Source of the DNA: JAKALQ01 sp963978265
GTDB lineage: Bacteria; Actinomycetota; Actinomycetes; S36-B12; UBA5976
Assembly (NCBI GenBank): GCA_963978265.1
Contig: CAXBQV010000012.1
Span: forward strand, 1-24,610
Length of the DNA: 24,610 nt
Reading direction: 5' to 3'
Of the stretch, positions 1 to 9,744 are shown one piece after another. The first letter of the stretch is position 1, and every line of letters starts with the position of its first letter. Under the pieces are notes generated by a model, which saw only the letters and a list, made by a program, of their open reading frames with translations, ran no database searches and was not told where the DNA came from. The position numbers and the translations under genes are program-made.

Positions 1-1899
1 GATGTTGCGCCGGTGATGCGCGACGCGATCGTCGCAATCGAGGACGAACGCTTCTACAAGCATCCGGGTGTGGATGTGCGCGGCACAGTGCGCAGCATCG
101 TGTCCACATTGAGCGGGCGGCAGGTGCAGGGCGGCTCGACGATCACGCAGCAGTTTGTGCGCCAGACCTTGATCGCAACTGCAGCAACGCCCGCCGACGC
201 GGCGGCGGCAACCGTGCGGACACCCTCACGCAAACTCCGTGAGATGCGTTACGCGTTGTCACTCGAGAAGAAGTGGACGAAGCAGCAGATCCTTGAGGGC
301 TACCTCAACATTGCGTACTTCGGCGCAGGTGCGTACGGCATCGAGGCGGCGTCGCGTCGCTACTTCTCGAAGAAGGCATCAGAGCTGACGTTGCCAGAAG
401 CGGCAATGCTCGCCGGCCTCGTGCAGCAGCCGGTGGGCTACGACCCGACGCGCAATCCGGAAGCAGCACAACAGCGACGCGCAACGGTGTTGTCGCGCAT
501 GGTGCGCAATGGCTTCATCTCGCAACGTGACGCTGATGCGGCGAATGCGCAACGGGTCATCGATCTCCTCAAGCCGTCGTCTATTCCGAACGGCTGCACC
601 GGTTCAGCAGCTCCGTTCTTCTGCGACTACGTCATGCAGACGATCCGTACGGATGTGGCGTTTGGCGCGACGCTCGCGGAACGCGATGCACTGTTGCGCC
701 GTGGCGGCTTGAAGATCCGCACGACACTGTCGACACGTGCGCAGAACGCGGCGCAGGCAGCGGTGGACAAGGCGATCCCGCGCACGGACCCATCGAAGAA
801 GGCAGCCGCCATCACGATGGTGGAGCCCGGAACTGGCCGGATCGTGGCGATGGCGCAGAACCGTCTGTGGGGCACATCGGGCGACGGCGTGACCACCTAC
901 AACTACAACGCACCGATGGCATACGGCGGAACCCGCGGCATGCAGGCAGGTTCGACGTTCAAGATCTTCGTGCTCGCTGCAGCACTGGAGAAAGGCATCC
1001 CAGCGGACCTCGTCATCGACTCACCGCCACAGAAGACATTCACGGATTTCTACGGCTGCGGACCGAATGCGACATCACTGTTCCCGCCGTACACCGTGAA
1101 CAACTCGACGCACAGCGGCCGGATGAACATGTACTCCGGCACTGCACAGTCGGTGAACACCTACTTCATGGCGCTCGAGGAGAAGACCGGCGTATGCCGG
1201 CCCACCGAGATCGCGGCATCCATGGGTGTGACGAAGGCCGACGGCTCACCCCTCGAGGCGGTGCCGTCGTTCGTGCTCGGTGCGAACGAGATTGCGCCGG
1301 TGATGCTGGCGAACGCGATGGCCACGTTTGCAGCGCACGGCAAGTACTGCCCGACGTCGGCGGTGATCTCGGTGACGCGTGCCGACGGCACGGTCATCCC
1401 AGTACCGCCGGTGGTCTGCAAGCAGGTGATTGCGCGCGGGGTTGCCGATGGCGTGACCGTCATGCTGCGTGAGGTGATCGACGGCTCCGATCCACGACGC
1501 ACTGGTGGCGCGATGCATCTGTCGCGGCCCGCGGCGGGCAAGACCGGCACCACGAACACGTCCGCAGCCGTGTGGTTCGCGGGCTACGTGCCCCAATTGG
1601 CCGCGGCATCGTGGGTGGGTGATCCTCGCGGTGGTTACAAGTACCCGATGAAGAACATCACAATCAACGGCACGAAGTACGAGCAGGTGTTCGGCGCATC
1701 CATCCCGGGCCCGATCTGGAAGGCATCGATGAGGGGTGCACTCGTGGGTGTACCCATCAAGCAGTTCGACCTCAAGCCGGTGATCAACGGTGAACTGGCG
1801 GCGGAGAATCCGGTGCAGTGCGCACCGAACGACTACGTGTGTCTTGCAGGGTTGAGCACGCCATCGGCGAGTGCGGTCCCAACGCCGAGCGTGCCCTAG
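1..1899 (+). CDS. Class A penicillin-binding protein (transglycosylase/transpeptidase), 5' end outside window
   Basis: Bifunctional peptidoglycan synthase acting outside the cytoplasmic membrane: it polymerises lipid II into glycan strands and cross-links the peptides. The frame is open from base 1, so the membrane anchor and beginning of the glycosyltransferase domain lie upstream. Counting from the GTG at 13, the GT51 domain shows the catalytic-Glu motif EDERFYKHPGVD (residues 10-21), GGSTITQQ (40-47) and the RYFSK/LTLPEAAMLAGL region (116-136). The transpeptidase domain has the nucleophile motif STFK (S314-K317), SVN (380-382) and KTGT (510-513), so both activities look intact. The tail (about 600-628) is Ser/Pro/Ala-rich and has no PASTA repeats. 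Its TAG stop overlaps the stop of the convergent VOC gene. Family assignment is certain; the ponA/pbp1A/pbp2 type cannot be decided. Confidence 0.95.
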   Translation, partial: DVAPVMRDAIVAIEDERFYKHPGVDVRGTVRSIVSTLSGRQVQGGSTITQQFVRQTLIATAATPADAAAATVRTPSRKLREMRYALSLEKKWTKQQILEGYLNIAYFGAGAYGIEAASRRYFSKKASELTLPEAAMLAGLVQQPVGYDPTRNPEAAQQRRATVLSRMVRNGFISQRDADAANAQRVIDLLKPSSIPNGCTGSAAPFFCDYVMQTIRTDVAFGATLAERDALLRRGGLKIRTTLSTRAQNAAQAAVDKAIPRTDPSKKAAAITMVEPGTGRIVAMAQNRLWGTSGDGVTTYNYNAPMAYGGTRGMQAGSTFKIFVLAAALEKGIPADLVIDSPPQKTFTDFYGCGPNATSLFPPYTVNNSTHSGRMNMYSGTAQSVNTYFMALEEKTGVCRPTEIAASMGVTKADGSPLEAVPSFVLGANEIAPVMLANAMATFAAHGKYCPTSAVISVTRADGTVIPVPPVVCKQVIARGVADGVTVMLREVIDGSDPRRTGGAMHLSRPAAGKTGTTNTSAAVWFAGYVPQLAAASWVGDPRGGYKYPMKNITINGTKYEQVFGASIPGPIWKASMRGALVGVPIKQFDLKPVINGELAAENPVQCAPNDYVCLAGLSTPSASAVPTPSVP

Positions 1900-2357
1900 G
1901 CGAGTGCCTCGAGTTCGGCGATCACGATCTTCTGCATCGTGCGGAAGTGGGCGTTGATGGCCTCGCTCTTCGCGGCATCGGAGTTACCGAGGAAGTCACG
2001 GAGGTTTCGCGGCACGATCTGCCAGGTGATGCCCCATTTGTCGCGGCACCACCCGCAGGCGATGGCTTCGCCCTCAGCCGTGATGGCGTTCCAGTAGCGA
2101 TCGATCTCCGCCTGGTCCTCGCACTGGATCATGATCGAGACCGAGTCATTGAACTGCGGGCCGTCGTCGATCTTCATGCACATGCCGATGAACTCGCGTC
2201 CGAAAATGTGGAAGTCGGCGGTGAACAGCGTGCCGTCGGGCATCCGATTGAGTTCGTTGACGCGCACGTCACCGAAAGTGGCGGTGTAGAAGTTCAGGGC
2301 GTCCTCGAGGCCGTCTTGGAACCAGAGAAAGGTCTGGACTTTGCTTTCTGGATGCAT
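1896..2357 (-). CDS. PhnB-like VOC superfamily protein (3-demethylubiquinone-9 3-methyltransferase-like domain)
   Basis: A 153-residue single-domain protein of the vicinal-oxygen-chelate fold. It begins MHPESKVQTFLWFQ and carries the typical PhnB-family pieces: a beta-alpha unit ending in ALNFYTATFGD, the DFHIFGREFIGM strand, and the late signature CGWCRDKWGITWQIVP (near residues 101-116), followed by an amphipathic helix with an HFRTMQKIVIAELEAL end. Proteins of this family are often annotated as methyltransferases, but they lack an SAM fold and substrates are rarely known, so no reaction is assigned. The gene lies 31 nt downstream of tRNA-Pro on the same strand. Its stop (1896-1898) overlaps the stop of the convergent penicillin-binding protein. 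Start ATG is at 2357; no strong ribosome-binding site is visible. Confidence 0.88.
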   Translation of the reverse strand: MHPESKVQTFLWFQDGLEDALNFYTATFGDVRVNELNRMPDGTLFTADFHIFGREFIGMCMKIDDGPQFNDSVSIMIQCEDQAEIDRYWNAITAEGEAIACGWCRDKWGITWQIVPRNLRDFLGNSDAAKSEAINAHFRTMQKIVIAELEALA

Positions 2358-2388
2358 CAGTGCCTACTTCCGTCGGCCGAAGGCCGTG

Positions 2389-2465
<77 letters not shown>

Positions 2466-2508
2466 TCGATCTCGCGATCGAACCTGCGGAAGCCTATCCG
2501 AGACCGCG

Positions 2509-3381
2509 CTATCCCCCGAATTCGAGGGTGAGCAGGGTTGCCTCCGGTCGGCAGGCGAACCGGACCGGGGTGAACGGATTCGTGCCACAACCTGCGGAGA
2601 CGTGCAGAAATGCGTTGCGGTGCTTGGACAATCCACGAGCACGGGCACGATCGAGATCGCAGTTCGTGACCAGTGCGCCGACGCCGGGAACGCGCAACTG
2701 CCCACCGTGGGTGTGCCCCGCGAAGACGAGTTGGCAGCCGTCGTCGGCCATCGCATTCAGCACACGGAGATACGGCGCATGGGTGACGCCAATGCTGAGA
2801 TCGATACCGGATTGCGCGGGGCCTTGGATCGTGCGGTAATCGTCGCGTTCGAGATGCGCGTCGTCGACTCCGCGGAATTCGATGGTGGTGTCGTTGATCC
2901 GCTTCGTTGCGCGGGTGTGGGTGAGATCGATCCAACCGGCATCGGTGAGGTTGCGTTGGAGTTGCTGCCAGGGCAGCTCGTCGCCGTGGATGCGTCGGCC
3001 ATCATCCTCGAACAGGTAGCGCGCCGGGTTCTTGAGTTTCGGTGCGTAGTAGTCATTGCTTCCGAATACGAAGGCACCGGGCTTGCGCAGCAGTGGTTCG
3101 AGCGCGTGCATGAGCGGCTGCATCGCGTCTCGGTGTGCCCAAAAGTCGCCGGTCACGATCACGAAGTCGGGGTCCGTGTCTGCAAGACGACGAAGCCAAT
3201 TGATCTTCTTGTGTTGGCTGGGGGTGAGGTGGAGGTCGCTCAGGTGGAGAACCGTGATGGGTGCCGAGCCCGGTGTGAGGACTGGCACACTCGCACGACG
3301 CAATGTGAAGGCGCGGACCTCGTAGCCAGCCGAATAGGCAAGCCCCGCAACAGCGGTGAGGCCGAGGCCGGTGAGATCCAC
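2509..3381 (-). CDS. Calcineurin-like metallophosphoesterase (YkuE/Rv3683-like)
   Basis: Predicted dinuclear-metal phosphoesterase, 290 residues from the GTG at 3381. The frame also allows a GTG at 3417, but that would overlap the divergent YqeY start, and the residues between look non-native. An N-terminal hydrophobic stretch (TGLGLTAVAGLAYSAGY) precedes the catalytic domain. Motifs: SDLH (D49, H51), TGD with D79, GSND (107-110), THAP with H201, and GHTHGGQ (H223, H225). The usual GNHD motif reads GSND, so metal-binding Asn and catalytic His are replaced by Ser and Asn; from memory, VFGSNDYYAP is a recognisable actinobacterial variant. A role in lipid or cell-envelope phosphoester hydrolysis is possible but not shown. 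It is divergent from YqeY with about 26 nt between start codons. Confidence 0.9.
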   Translation of the reverse strand: MDLTGLGLTAVAGLAYSAGYEVRAFTLRRASVPVLTPGSAPITVLHLSDLHLTPSQHKKINWLRRLADTDPDFVIVTGDFWAHRDAMQPLMHALEPLLRKPGAFVFGSNDYYAPKLKNPARYLFEDDGRRIHGDELPWQQLQRNLTDAGWIDLTHTRATKRINDTTIEFRGVDDAHLERDDYRTIQGPAQSGIDLSIGVTHAPYLRVLNAMADDGCQLVFAGHTHGGQLRVPGVGALVTNCDLDRARARGLSKHRNAFLHVSAGCGTNPFTPVRFACRPEATLLTLEFGG

Positions 3382-3407
3382 ACGCCAATAGTGGCAGGAT
3401 TCATGCC

Positions 3408-3872
3408 GTGAGCACACTCAAGGAACAACTGCAAGCCGACCTCACTGCCGCGATTCGCGCGCAGGACTCGGTCGTGTCCGGAACACTGCGCATGGCGCTC
3501 GCTGCGATCACCAACGAAGAGGTTGCAGGCAAAGCCGCGAAGACGCTGACCGACGCCGAGACCGTCACCGTATTGACGCGCGAGGGCAAGAAGCGTCGTG
3601 AGGCCATCGAGGCGTATGTCGCTGCGAATCGTCAGGACCTGGCAGACAAGGAAGCAGCAGAGCTGGCCGTGCTCGAGCAGTATCTGCCGGAACAGCTCGG
3701 TGCCGACGAACTTGCACAGATGATTGCCGACGCGGTTGCCGAAGCCAAGGCCGGCGGCGCTGAGGGCATGAAGGCAATGGGTGTCGTGATGAAGATCTTG
3801 CAGCCGAAGATCAGTGGCCGCGCCGACGGCAAGGCCGTATCGGATGCTGTGAAGGCCGCAATCGGGGCATAA
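3408..3872 (+). CDS. GatB/YqeY domain protein
   Basis: A 154-residue soluble helical protein of the YqeY family, related to the tRNA-binding tail domain of GatB (the aspartyl/glutamyl-tRNA amidotransferase subunit). The start is GTG at 3408, with AGGA 8 nt upstream; the ATG just before it (3403) runs into a stop at once. Family signs are MSTLKEQLQADLTAAI at the N-terminus, the REGKKRREAIEAY helix (58-70), YLPEQL (92-97) and the C-terminal MKILQPKISGRADGK segment, matching the usual length of about 150. Stand-alone YqeY proteins are widespread; their in vivo role is not settled. It is followed after 2 nt by the membrane protein gene, so the two are probably co-transcribed. Confidence 0.93.
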   Translation: MSTLKEQLQADLTAAIRAQDSVVSGTLRMALAAITNEEVAGKAAKTLTDAETVTVLTREGKKRREAIEAYVAANRQDLADKEAAELAVLEQYLPEQLGADELAQMIADAVAEAKAGGAEGMKAMGVVMKILQPKISGRADGKAVSDAVKAAIGA

Positions 3873-3874
3873 GC

Positions 3875-4366
3875 ATGACATCCGTGTTGTGGCGCGGCCG
3901 AGCAGAGTCGGTGCTGTTGCGGTCGATCGTGTTCGTCATGGTGTCGGTGATTTTCGCGATCACCGTGATCTCGAATCCGTACGCGCGTCCCGAGAAGCAG
4001 TTGCAGGGATGGTTGTGGCTGATCCCGATCCTCGTGCTCGGCGGTGCGCTGGTGGCGGCTGTCATGTTCACCCGGCTGTCGGTCGAGGTCACCGATGTCG
4101 AAGTGCGCATCGTGTACGGCTGGGGCTGGCCGGTGCAGCGGATCCTGTGGGACACGGTGAAATCCGTGCAGGTGATCAATGTACGGCCGGTCGAATGGGG
4201 CGGCTGGGGCTACCGCTGGGTGCCATGGCGTCGCGGAAGTGCCGCCGTGATGCGCGCAGGCTCAGGTTTCCGATTCGACTTCGCCAACGGCAAGGTGTTC
4301 GTCGTGACGGTTGATGACGCGGACGCCGGACTTGAGATCATCCGCGGCGTGCTGGCAACCAAGTAG
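3875..4366 (+). CDS. Two-helix membrane protein with PH-like C-terminal domain (DUF3093-like)
   Basis: A 163-residue protein with two hydrophobic segments (about 16-32 and 46-64), then a beta-rich soluble domain. The tail includes LSVEVTDVEVRIVYGWGWPVQR, a GGWGYRWVPWRRG stretch typical of bacterial PH/DUF3093-type membrane proteins, and a closing RFDFANGKVFVVTVDDADAGLEII segment. No catalytic residues are seen. The ATG is only 2 nt after the yqeY TAA, implying translational coupling. The function is unknown. The family call rests on overall architecture and the Trp/Gly-rich motif, so an alternative membrane PH-domain subfamily is possible. Confidence 0.75.
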   Translation: MTSVLWRGRAESVLLRSIVFVMVSVIFAITVISNPYARPEKQLQGWLWLIPILVLGGALVAAVMFTRLSVEVTDVEVRIVYGWGWPVQRILWDTVKSVQVINVRPVEWGGWGYRWVPWRRGSAAVMRAGSGFRFDFANGKVFVVTVDDADAGLEIIRGVLATK

Positions 4367-4383
4367 TCATGGCACCCACGTAG

Positions 4384-4740
4384 TTACAGCGCTTTGAGGA
4401 TGCAGAACTCGTTGCCTTCGGGATCGGCCATCACAACCCAGGACTCCTCGCCCGTCTGACCGATATCCACCTTGCGCGCGCCGAGCGACAGCGCGCGCTC
4501 GACCTCGACAAGTTGGTTATCAGGACGCAGATCCAGATGCAGGCGGTTCTTCACACGCTTTGCGTCGGGATTCTCGAGGAACAGGATGTCGGGCGACATC
4601 ACGAGTTCGCTGTTCTTCGGTTCGATCCACACCGACTCGTCGTCGTGTCCACCGATCCTCCAATCCAGCATCTCGGACCAGAACTCCGCGAGGAGCATCG
4701 GATTGTGGCAATCAATGGTGACGCATTGAATCGTAAGCAT
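4384..4740 (-). CDS. Glyoxalase-like VOC domain protein
   Basis: A 118-residue protein with one vicinal-oxygen-chelate domain of the Glyoxalase_6-like type. It starts MLTIQCVTIDCHNP and has LLAEFWSEMLDWRI, the central RLHLDLRPDNQLVEVERALSLGA strand-helix, and the C-terminal signature ADPEGNEFCIL. The open frame extends upstream to 5013, but those extra residues are the antisense of asd, so I chose the ATG at 4740. Such proteins often bind small electrophiles or act as resistance or modification enzymes; no substrate can be assigned. It is convergent with the PH-like membrane protein (17 nt gap) and lies beyond the asd terminator. Confidence 0.85.
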   Translation of the reverse strand: MLTIQCVTIDCHNPMLLAEFWSEMLDWRIGGHDDESVWIEPKNSELVMSPDILFLENPDAKRVKNRLHLDLRPDNQLVEVERALSLGARKVDIGQTGEESWVVMADPEGNEFCILKAL

Positions 4741-4776
4741 GCGACGAGTGAAGCATCGCGTGCAGGGAAAGACAAG

Positions 4777-4800
4777 AAGGGCGGTCTTGCGACCGCCCTT
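4777..4800 (-). terminator. Intrinsic terminator after asd
   Basis: A perfect 10-bp stem AAGGGCGGTC/GACCGCCCTT with a 4-nt loop lies 26 nt beyond the asd stop. On the minus strand it is followed by CTTGTCTTTCC, a moderately T-rich stretch. It probably ends the dnaX-recR-ask-asd transcript. It also insulates the small VOC gene downstream. Confidence 0.8.
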
Positions 4801-4825
4801 CGAGCTTGGGATTGCAGTGTGGCTG

Positions 4826-5868
4826 CTAGGCGAGTTCCTTGGCGACGATCTCAGCAATCTGCACAGCATTGAGCGCAGCGCCCTTGCGCAGATTGTCGTT
4901 GCTGACGAAGAGCACGAGGCCCTTGCCGCCGGGTACTGCCTGGTCCTGACGAATACGACCGACGAAGGAGGGGTCGGCACCGGCCGCCTGGAGCGGGGTC
5001 GGTACGTCAACAACTTCGACGCCGGGAGCGTTCTTCAGAAGATCGATTGCCTCGTCGACGGAGATCGCATCGGCGAACTCGGCGTTGATCGAGAGCGAGT
5101 GACCGGTGAACACCGGGACACGAACACAGGTGCCGGACACGAGGAGTTCCGGAATGTCGAGGATCTTGCGCGATTCGTTGCGCAGCTTCTGTTCCTCGTC
5201 GGTTTCGAGCGAGCCGTCGGTAGCGAGGTTGCCTGCGAACGCGATCACATTGAACGCAATCGGCGCGACGTACTTCTTCGGTTCCGGCAACGTCACCGAT
5301 GCTCCGTCATGCGTGAGTTGCGCAATGTCCTGCGCAACACCTTCGCGAACTTGGCCGTCGAGCTCGTTCACGCCGGCAAGGCCGGAGCCCGAAACCGCTT
5401 GGTAGGAGGACACGATCAGCTTCGTGAGGTGCGCCTTCTCGTGCAGAGGCTTCAGCACCGGCATTGCCGCCATCGTCGTGCAGTTCGGGTTCGCGATGAT
5501 GCCCTTTGGGCGCTGCTTGATCTGCTCAGGGTTCACTTCGCTCACCACCAGCGGCACTTCGGGATCCATGCGCCAGCCCGACGAGTTGTCGATGACAACG
5601 GCACCGGCCGCCGCGAACTTCGGGGCGAGTGCCTTCGAGCTGGTAGCACCAGCGGAGAAGAGCGCAATGTCGATGCCGGCAAGGTCGGCGGTGGCCGCAT
5701 CCTCGACGACAATGTCCTCACCACGGAACTGCAGTTTCGAACCGGCGGAGCGGGCGGAGGCGAAGAGGCGGAGCTTGCCGATCGGGAAGTCACGCTCGTC
5801 GAGCAGACGCAGCATGACGGTGCCGACCTGACCGGTGGCGCCGACTACGGCAACGGTTGGCTGGCTCA

Positions 5869-5869
<1 letters not shown>
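4826..5869 (-). CDS. asd: Aspartate-semialdehyde dehydrogenase
   Basis: Reduces L-4-aspartyl phosphate to L-aspartate 4-semialdehyde with NADPH, the second step of the lysine/threonine/methionine/diaminopimelate pathway, in the cytoplasm. The 347-residue length is typical. The N-terminal Rossmann motif is VVGATGQVG (8-16). The catalytic Cys is C130 in ANPNCTTMA. SSYQAVSGSG follows, and the active-site His lies in VFTGHSLSINAEF. All expected residues are present. The start ATG (5869-5867) shares one base with the ask TGA (TGATG), so translation is coupled to aspartokinase, which makes its substrate. A strong hairpin follows at 4777-4800. Confidence 0.97.
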
Positions 5870-7143
<1,274 letters not shown>

Positions 7144-7203
7144 GAGGATTCCCCTTTGTTCGGGGCTAGTTTCGTCAGTGAAGCCGCACTTTGCAGGAAA
7201 GTC

Positions 7204-7240
7204 CACATTCTGAGACACATAAGTATCTCAGAATGTGAGA
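7204..7240 (-). promoter_or_regulatory. 12-bp inverted repeat in the recR-ask gap (candidate operator)
   Basis: CACATTCTGAGA (7204-7215) and TCTCAGAATGTG (7226-7237) are perfect inverted copies 10 nt apart. The right copy continues to TCTCAGAATGTGAGA, which is itself a dyad (TCTCA-N5-TGAGA). The spacer read on the minus strand contains TACTTA, a possible -10 box for ask, about 77 nt before its start codon. It could be a paired repressor site over an ask promoter, or a recR terminator; the T run after it is weak (GACTTTCC). Confidence 0.5.
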
Positions 7241-7251
7241 AATACGGTACT

Positions 7252-7845
7252 TCAGACCTTTCGACGGCCTGCGAACGCCCGGCCGAGCGTCACTTCGTCG
7301 GCGTACTCGAGGTCACCGCCGACCGGCAGACCGGATGCCAGCCGGCTGACCGTCAGTCCCATCGGCGTGAGCAGCCGCGAGAGATAGGTGGCCGTGGCCT
7401 CGCCCTCGAGGTTCGGATCGGTGGCGATGATGACTTCGACCACCGAACCATCGGCAAGTCGCGGCATGAGTTCCTTGATGCGGAGGTCGTCGGGACCGAC
7501 GCCGTCCATCGGATTGATCGCGCCGCCGAGCACGTGGTACTTCCCGCGGAATTCGCGCGTGCGTTCGATGGCGATGACGTCCTTCGGTTCCTCGACGATG
7601 CAGATGAGCGACGGATCGCGGCGTGGATCGCGGCAGATGCGGCAGGTGTCCTCCTCGGAGACGTTGCCGCACTCTTCGCAGAACTTCACCTTGTCCTTCA
7701 CCTCGTTGAGCAGCAGTGCAAGACGACGGACGTCGGTCTCCTCCGCTTGCAGGATGTGGAACGCGAGCCGTTGTGCAGACTTCGGGCCGATACCGGGAAG
7801 CCGACCGAGTTCGTCGATGAGGTCTTGAACGATGCCTTCGTACAT
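7252..7845 (-). CDS. recR: Recombination mediator protein RecR
   Basis: Works with RecF and RecO to load RecA on SSB-coated single-stranded DNA gaps. At 197 residues it has the normal length. Domains in order are a helix-hairpin-helix (LGRLPGIGPKSAQRLAFHIL, 13-32), a four-Cys zinc finger (CEECGNVSEEDTCRIC, about 56-71), and a TOPRIM domain with ICIVEEPKDVIAIERT and IIATDPNLEGEATA. A Walker-like C-terminal ends in LGRAFAGRRKV. Its ATG is 2 nt after the dnaX stop, a pairing conserved across most bacteria and usually co-transcribed. The ask gene follows 108 nt downstream on the same strand. Confidence 0.97.
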   Translation of the reverse strand: MYEGIVQDLIDELGRLPGIGPKSAQRLAFHILQAEETDVRRLALLLNEVKDKVKFCEECGNVSEEDTCRICRDPRRDPSLICIVEEPKDVIAIERTREFRGKYHVLGGAINPMDGVGPDDLRIKELMPRLADGSVVEVIIATDPNLEGEATATYLSRLLTPMGLTVSRLASGLPVGGDLEYADEVTLGRAFAGRRKV

Positions 7846-7847
7846 CG

Positions 7848-9737
7848 TTACTCGGTCTCACCAAGAACGACGCCGCCGAGCGCCTGCTTCGCGAGTGCGA
7901 TACCGCGGACTTCGTCGGCGTTCTCGTCGTTCTCGACGTCAGGAACGTCCGTCACCGGATCCGGCTTCTTCTCCGCGGCCACGCGCGCTTCGGCCTTCTT
8001 GCGCGGTGACTCCTTCGCCTTCGGCGGTGCTTCTGCAGGTGCTTCAGCTTTCGCTGCTGGTGGTGTTGCGCCTTGGTCGAGGACGAGTTCGATGCGCAGT
8101 TCCCGATGCAGCACTTGCGTTGCCGCCTGCTTCAGCACGTCGTCGAGGTTGCGTGAGCGTGCAACGGTGAACGAGCCCTGCTGCGGCAGCGCGACCACGA
8201 GTGCATCGCCGTTCATGCCGGTAGGTGCGGATTCGGCGAACACGGTCCAGGTGGTACGGCCGCCGTTAGGCAGCGCCTTCAACGCTTCGAGCACTGCCGG
8301 CCACATCGTGCGCACCGATTCGATGTCGACGGCCGGTGTCGAGGCTGCAGCGGTGGCAGTTGCTGCGGCAACTGCAGGTGCGGCCTCCGTCGCAGCGGGC
8401 GCTGCAGCGGCGGGCGTCGGGGTTTCAGACGATGGTGTGTCCGACTTCGCGGTGGATGGTGCGACGTCGCTGAGTTTGCGCGGCTTCGGCGGCGCCTTCA
8501 CTTCCGGTTCGGCTGCCGGCGCTGCGCCAGCCGCTGGCGTCTGGGTCGGGATGATGAGCGTGTTGCGGACTTCGGCCGCACCCAGCTTGCGTTCCATTGC
8601 ATCGATGCGTGCAGCGAGTTGGCCGACGCCGGCTTCACCACCGGGAAGCAGCAGCCGTGCAGCGAGCAACTCGAGCTGCAGGCGCGGTGCCGTTGCGCCG
8701 CGCAGGACGGTGAGGCCGTCGGAAACGGTGTCGGCTGCGCGTGACAGCGCCGGAAGTCCAAGGAGCGCGGCTTGTTCCTTCAACACCTGCAGGCGATCGG
8801 ACGGTGCATCGACCAATCCGTGTTCGGCGGCATCGGGTGCAGCGGCGAGCACGATGAGATCGCGCAGTCGTTCGAGGAGATCGGTGACGAACCGACGCGG
8901 ATCGTGACCGCCGGTGACGACGGCGTCGATCACCTTGAAGAGGTTGTTGCCTTGTCCAGTGCCGAGTGCAGCAATGACTTCGTCGATGAGATTGTCCGAC
9001 GTGAAGCCGAGTTGGTTCAGCGCATCCGCGTAGGTGATGCCGTCCTTGCCCGCGCCACCGACGAGTTGGCCGAGGATCGATTGTGCGTCACGGACACTGC
9101 CGCCCGATGCGCGCGCAACAAGTGCGAGTGCAGTCGGATCCGCCTTCACCTTCTCCTTCTCGCAGATGCCGGCAAGGTTCTCGATGAGCAGCTTCGCTGG
9201 CACGAGTCGGAACGGATAGTGGTGCGTACGCGAACGGATCGTGCCGAGCAGCTTGTCGGGCTCGGTGGTGGCGAACACGAATCGCAGATGCTCCGGCGGT
9301 TCCTCGACGAGTTTGAGCAAGGCATTCGCGGCTTCGGTGGTGAGCTGATGAGCCTCGTCGATGATGTAGATCTTGTAGCGCGACGCAGCCGGTGCGTACA
9401 CGGCCTTCTCGCGCAGTTCACGCGCCTGATCGATGCCGCGGTTGGAGGCGGCGTCGAGTTCGATGACGTCAATGGAGCCGGGTCCGTTGGGGGCGAGTTC
9501 GATGCAGGAGTTGCAGGTGCCGCACGGGTCCGCGGTGGGGCCCTTCTCGCAGTTCAACGACCGGGCGAGGATCCGGGCCGACGACGTCTTGCCACAGCCG
9601 CGGGGGCCGGAGAAGAGGTAGGCGTGGTGGGCCCGGTTCGCCTCGAGGGCGCGCATGAGGGGCACCGTCACGTGGTCCTGACCGATGAGGTCTGCGAACC
9701 GGCCCGGGCGGTAGGTGCGGTACAGGGCCAGTGACAT
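7848..9737 (-). CDS. dnaX: DNA polymerase III gamma/tau subunit
   Basis: ATPase core of the clamp loader that places the beta clamp on primed DNA. The 629-residue protein shows Walker A GPRGCGKTS (44-52), a zinc module with Cys at 63, 72, 75 and 78, DAASNRGID (95-103), Walker B IYIIDEAH (123-130), ALLKLVEEPP, and a sensor-1/arginine-finger region FATTEPDKLLGTIRSRTHHY. Clamp-loader domain III follows. Next comes an Ala/Pro/Thr-rich linker (about 390-455) and a tau-like C-terminal domain ending in a charged KAKESPRKKAEARVAAEKK segment. I see no slippery A-tract, so a programmed gamma frameshift is unlikely. A TACGTT box lies 7 nt upstream of the ATG. Confidence 0.97.
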   Translation of the reverse strand: MSLALYRTYRPGRFADLIGQDHVTVPLMRALEANRAHHAYLFSGPRGCGKTSSARILARSLNCEKGPTADPCGTCNSCIELAPNGPGSIDVIELDAASNRGIDQARELREKAVYAPAASRYKIYIIDEAHQLTTEAANALLKLVEEPPEHLRFVFATTEPDKLLGTIRSRTHHYPFRLVPAKLLIENLAGICEKEKVKADPTALALVARASGGSVRDAQSILGQLVGGAGKDGITYADALNQLGFTSDNLIDEVIAALGTGQGNNLFKVIDAVVTGGHDPRRFVTDLLERLRDLIVLAAAPDAAEHGLVDAPSDRLQVLKEQAALLGLPALSRAADTVSDGLTVLRGATAPRLQLELLAARLLLPGGEAGVGQLAARIDAMERKLGAAEVRNTLIIPTQTPAAGAAPAAEPEVKAPPKPRKLSDVAPSTAKSDTPSSETPTPAAAAPAATEAAPAVAAATATAAASTPAVDIESVRTMWPAVLEALKALPNGGRTTWTVFAESAPTGMNGDALVVALPQQGSFTVARSRNLDDVLKQAATQVLHRELRIELVLDQGATPPAAKAEAPAEAPPKAKESPRKKAEARVAAEKKPDPVTDVPDVENDENADEVRGIALAKQALGGVVLGETE

Positions 9738-9744
9738 GGGGCTA

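Noticed and set aside
7144..7251. Lysine riboswitch or attenuator leader before ask
   Set aside because: The gap from recR to ask is only 108 nt and holds a simple inverted repeat, without the lysine riboswitch core or a leader peptide rich in Lys/Thr codons.
7849..9737. Programmed frameshift in dnaX producing a gamma form
   Set aside because: No A AAA AAG-type slippery run followed by a hairpin is visible in the coding strand.
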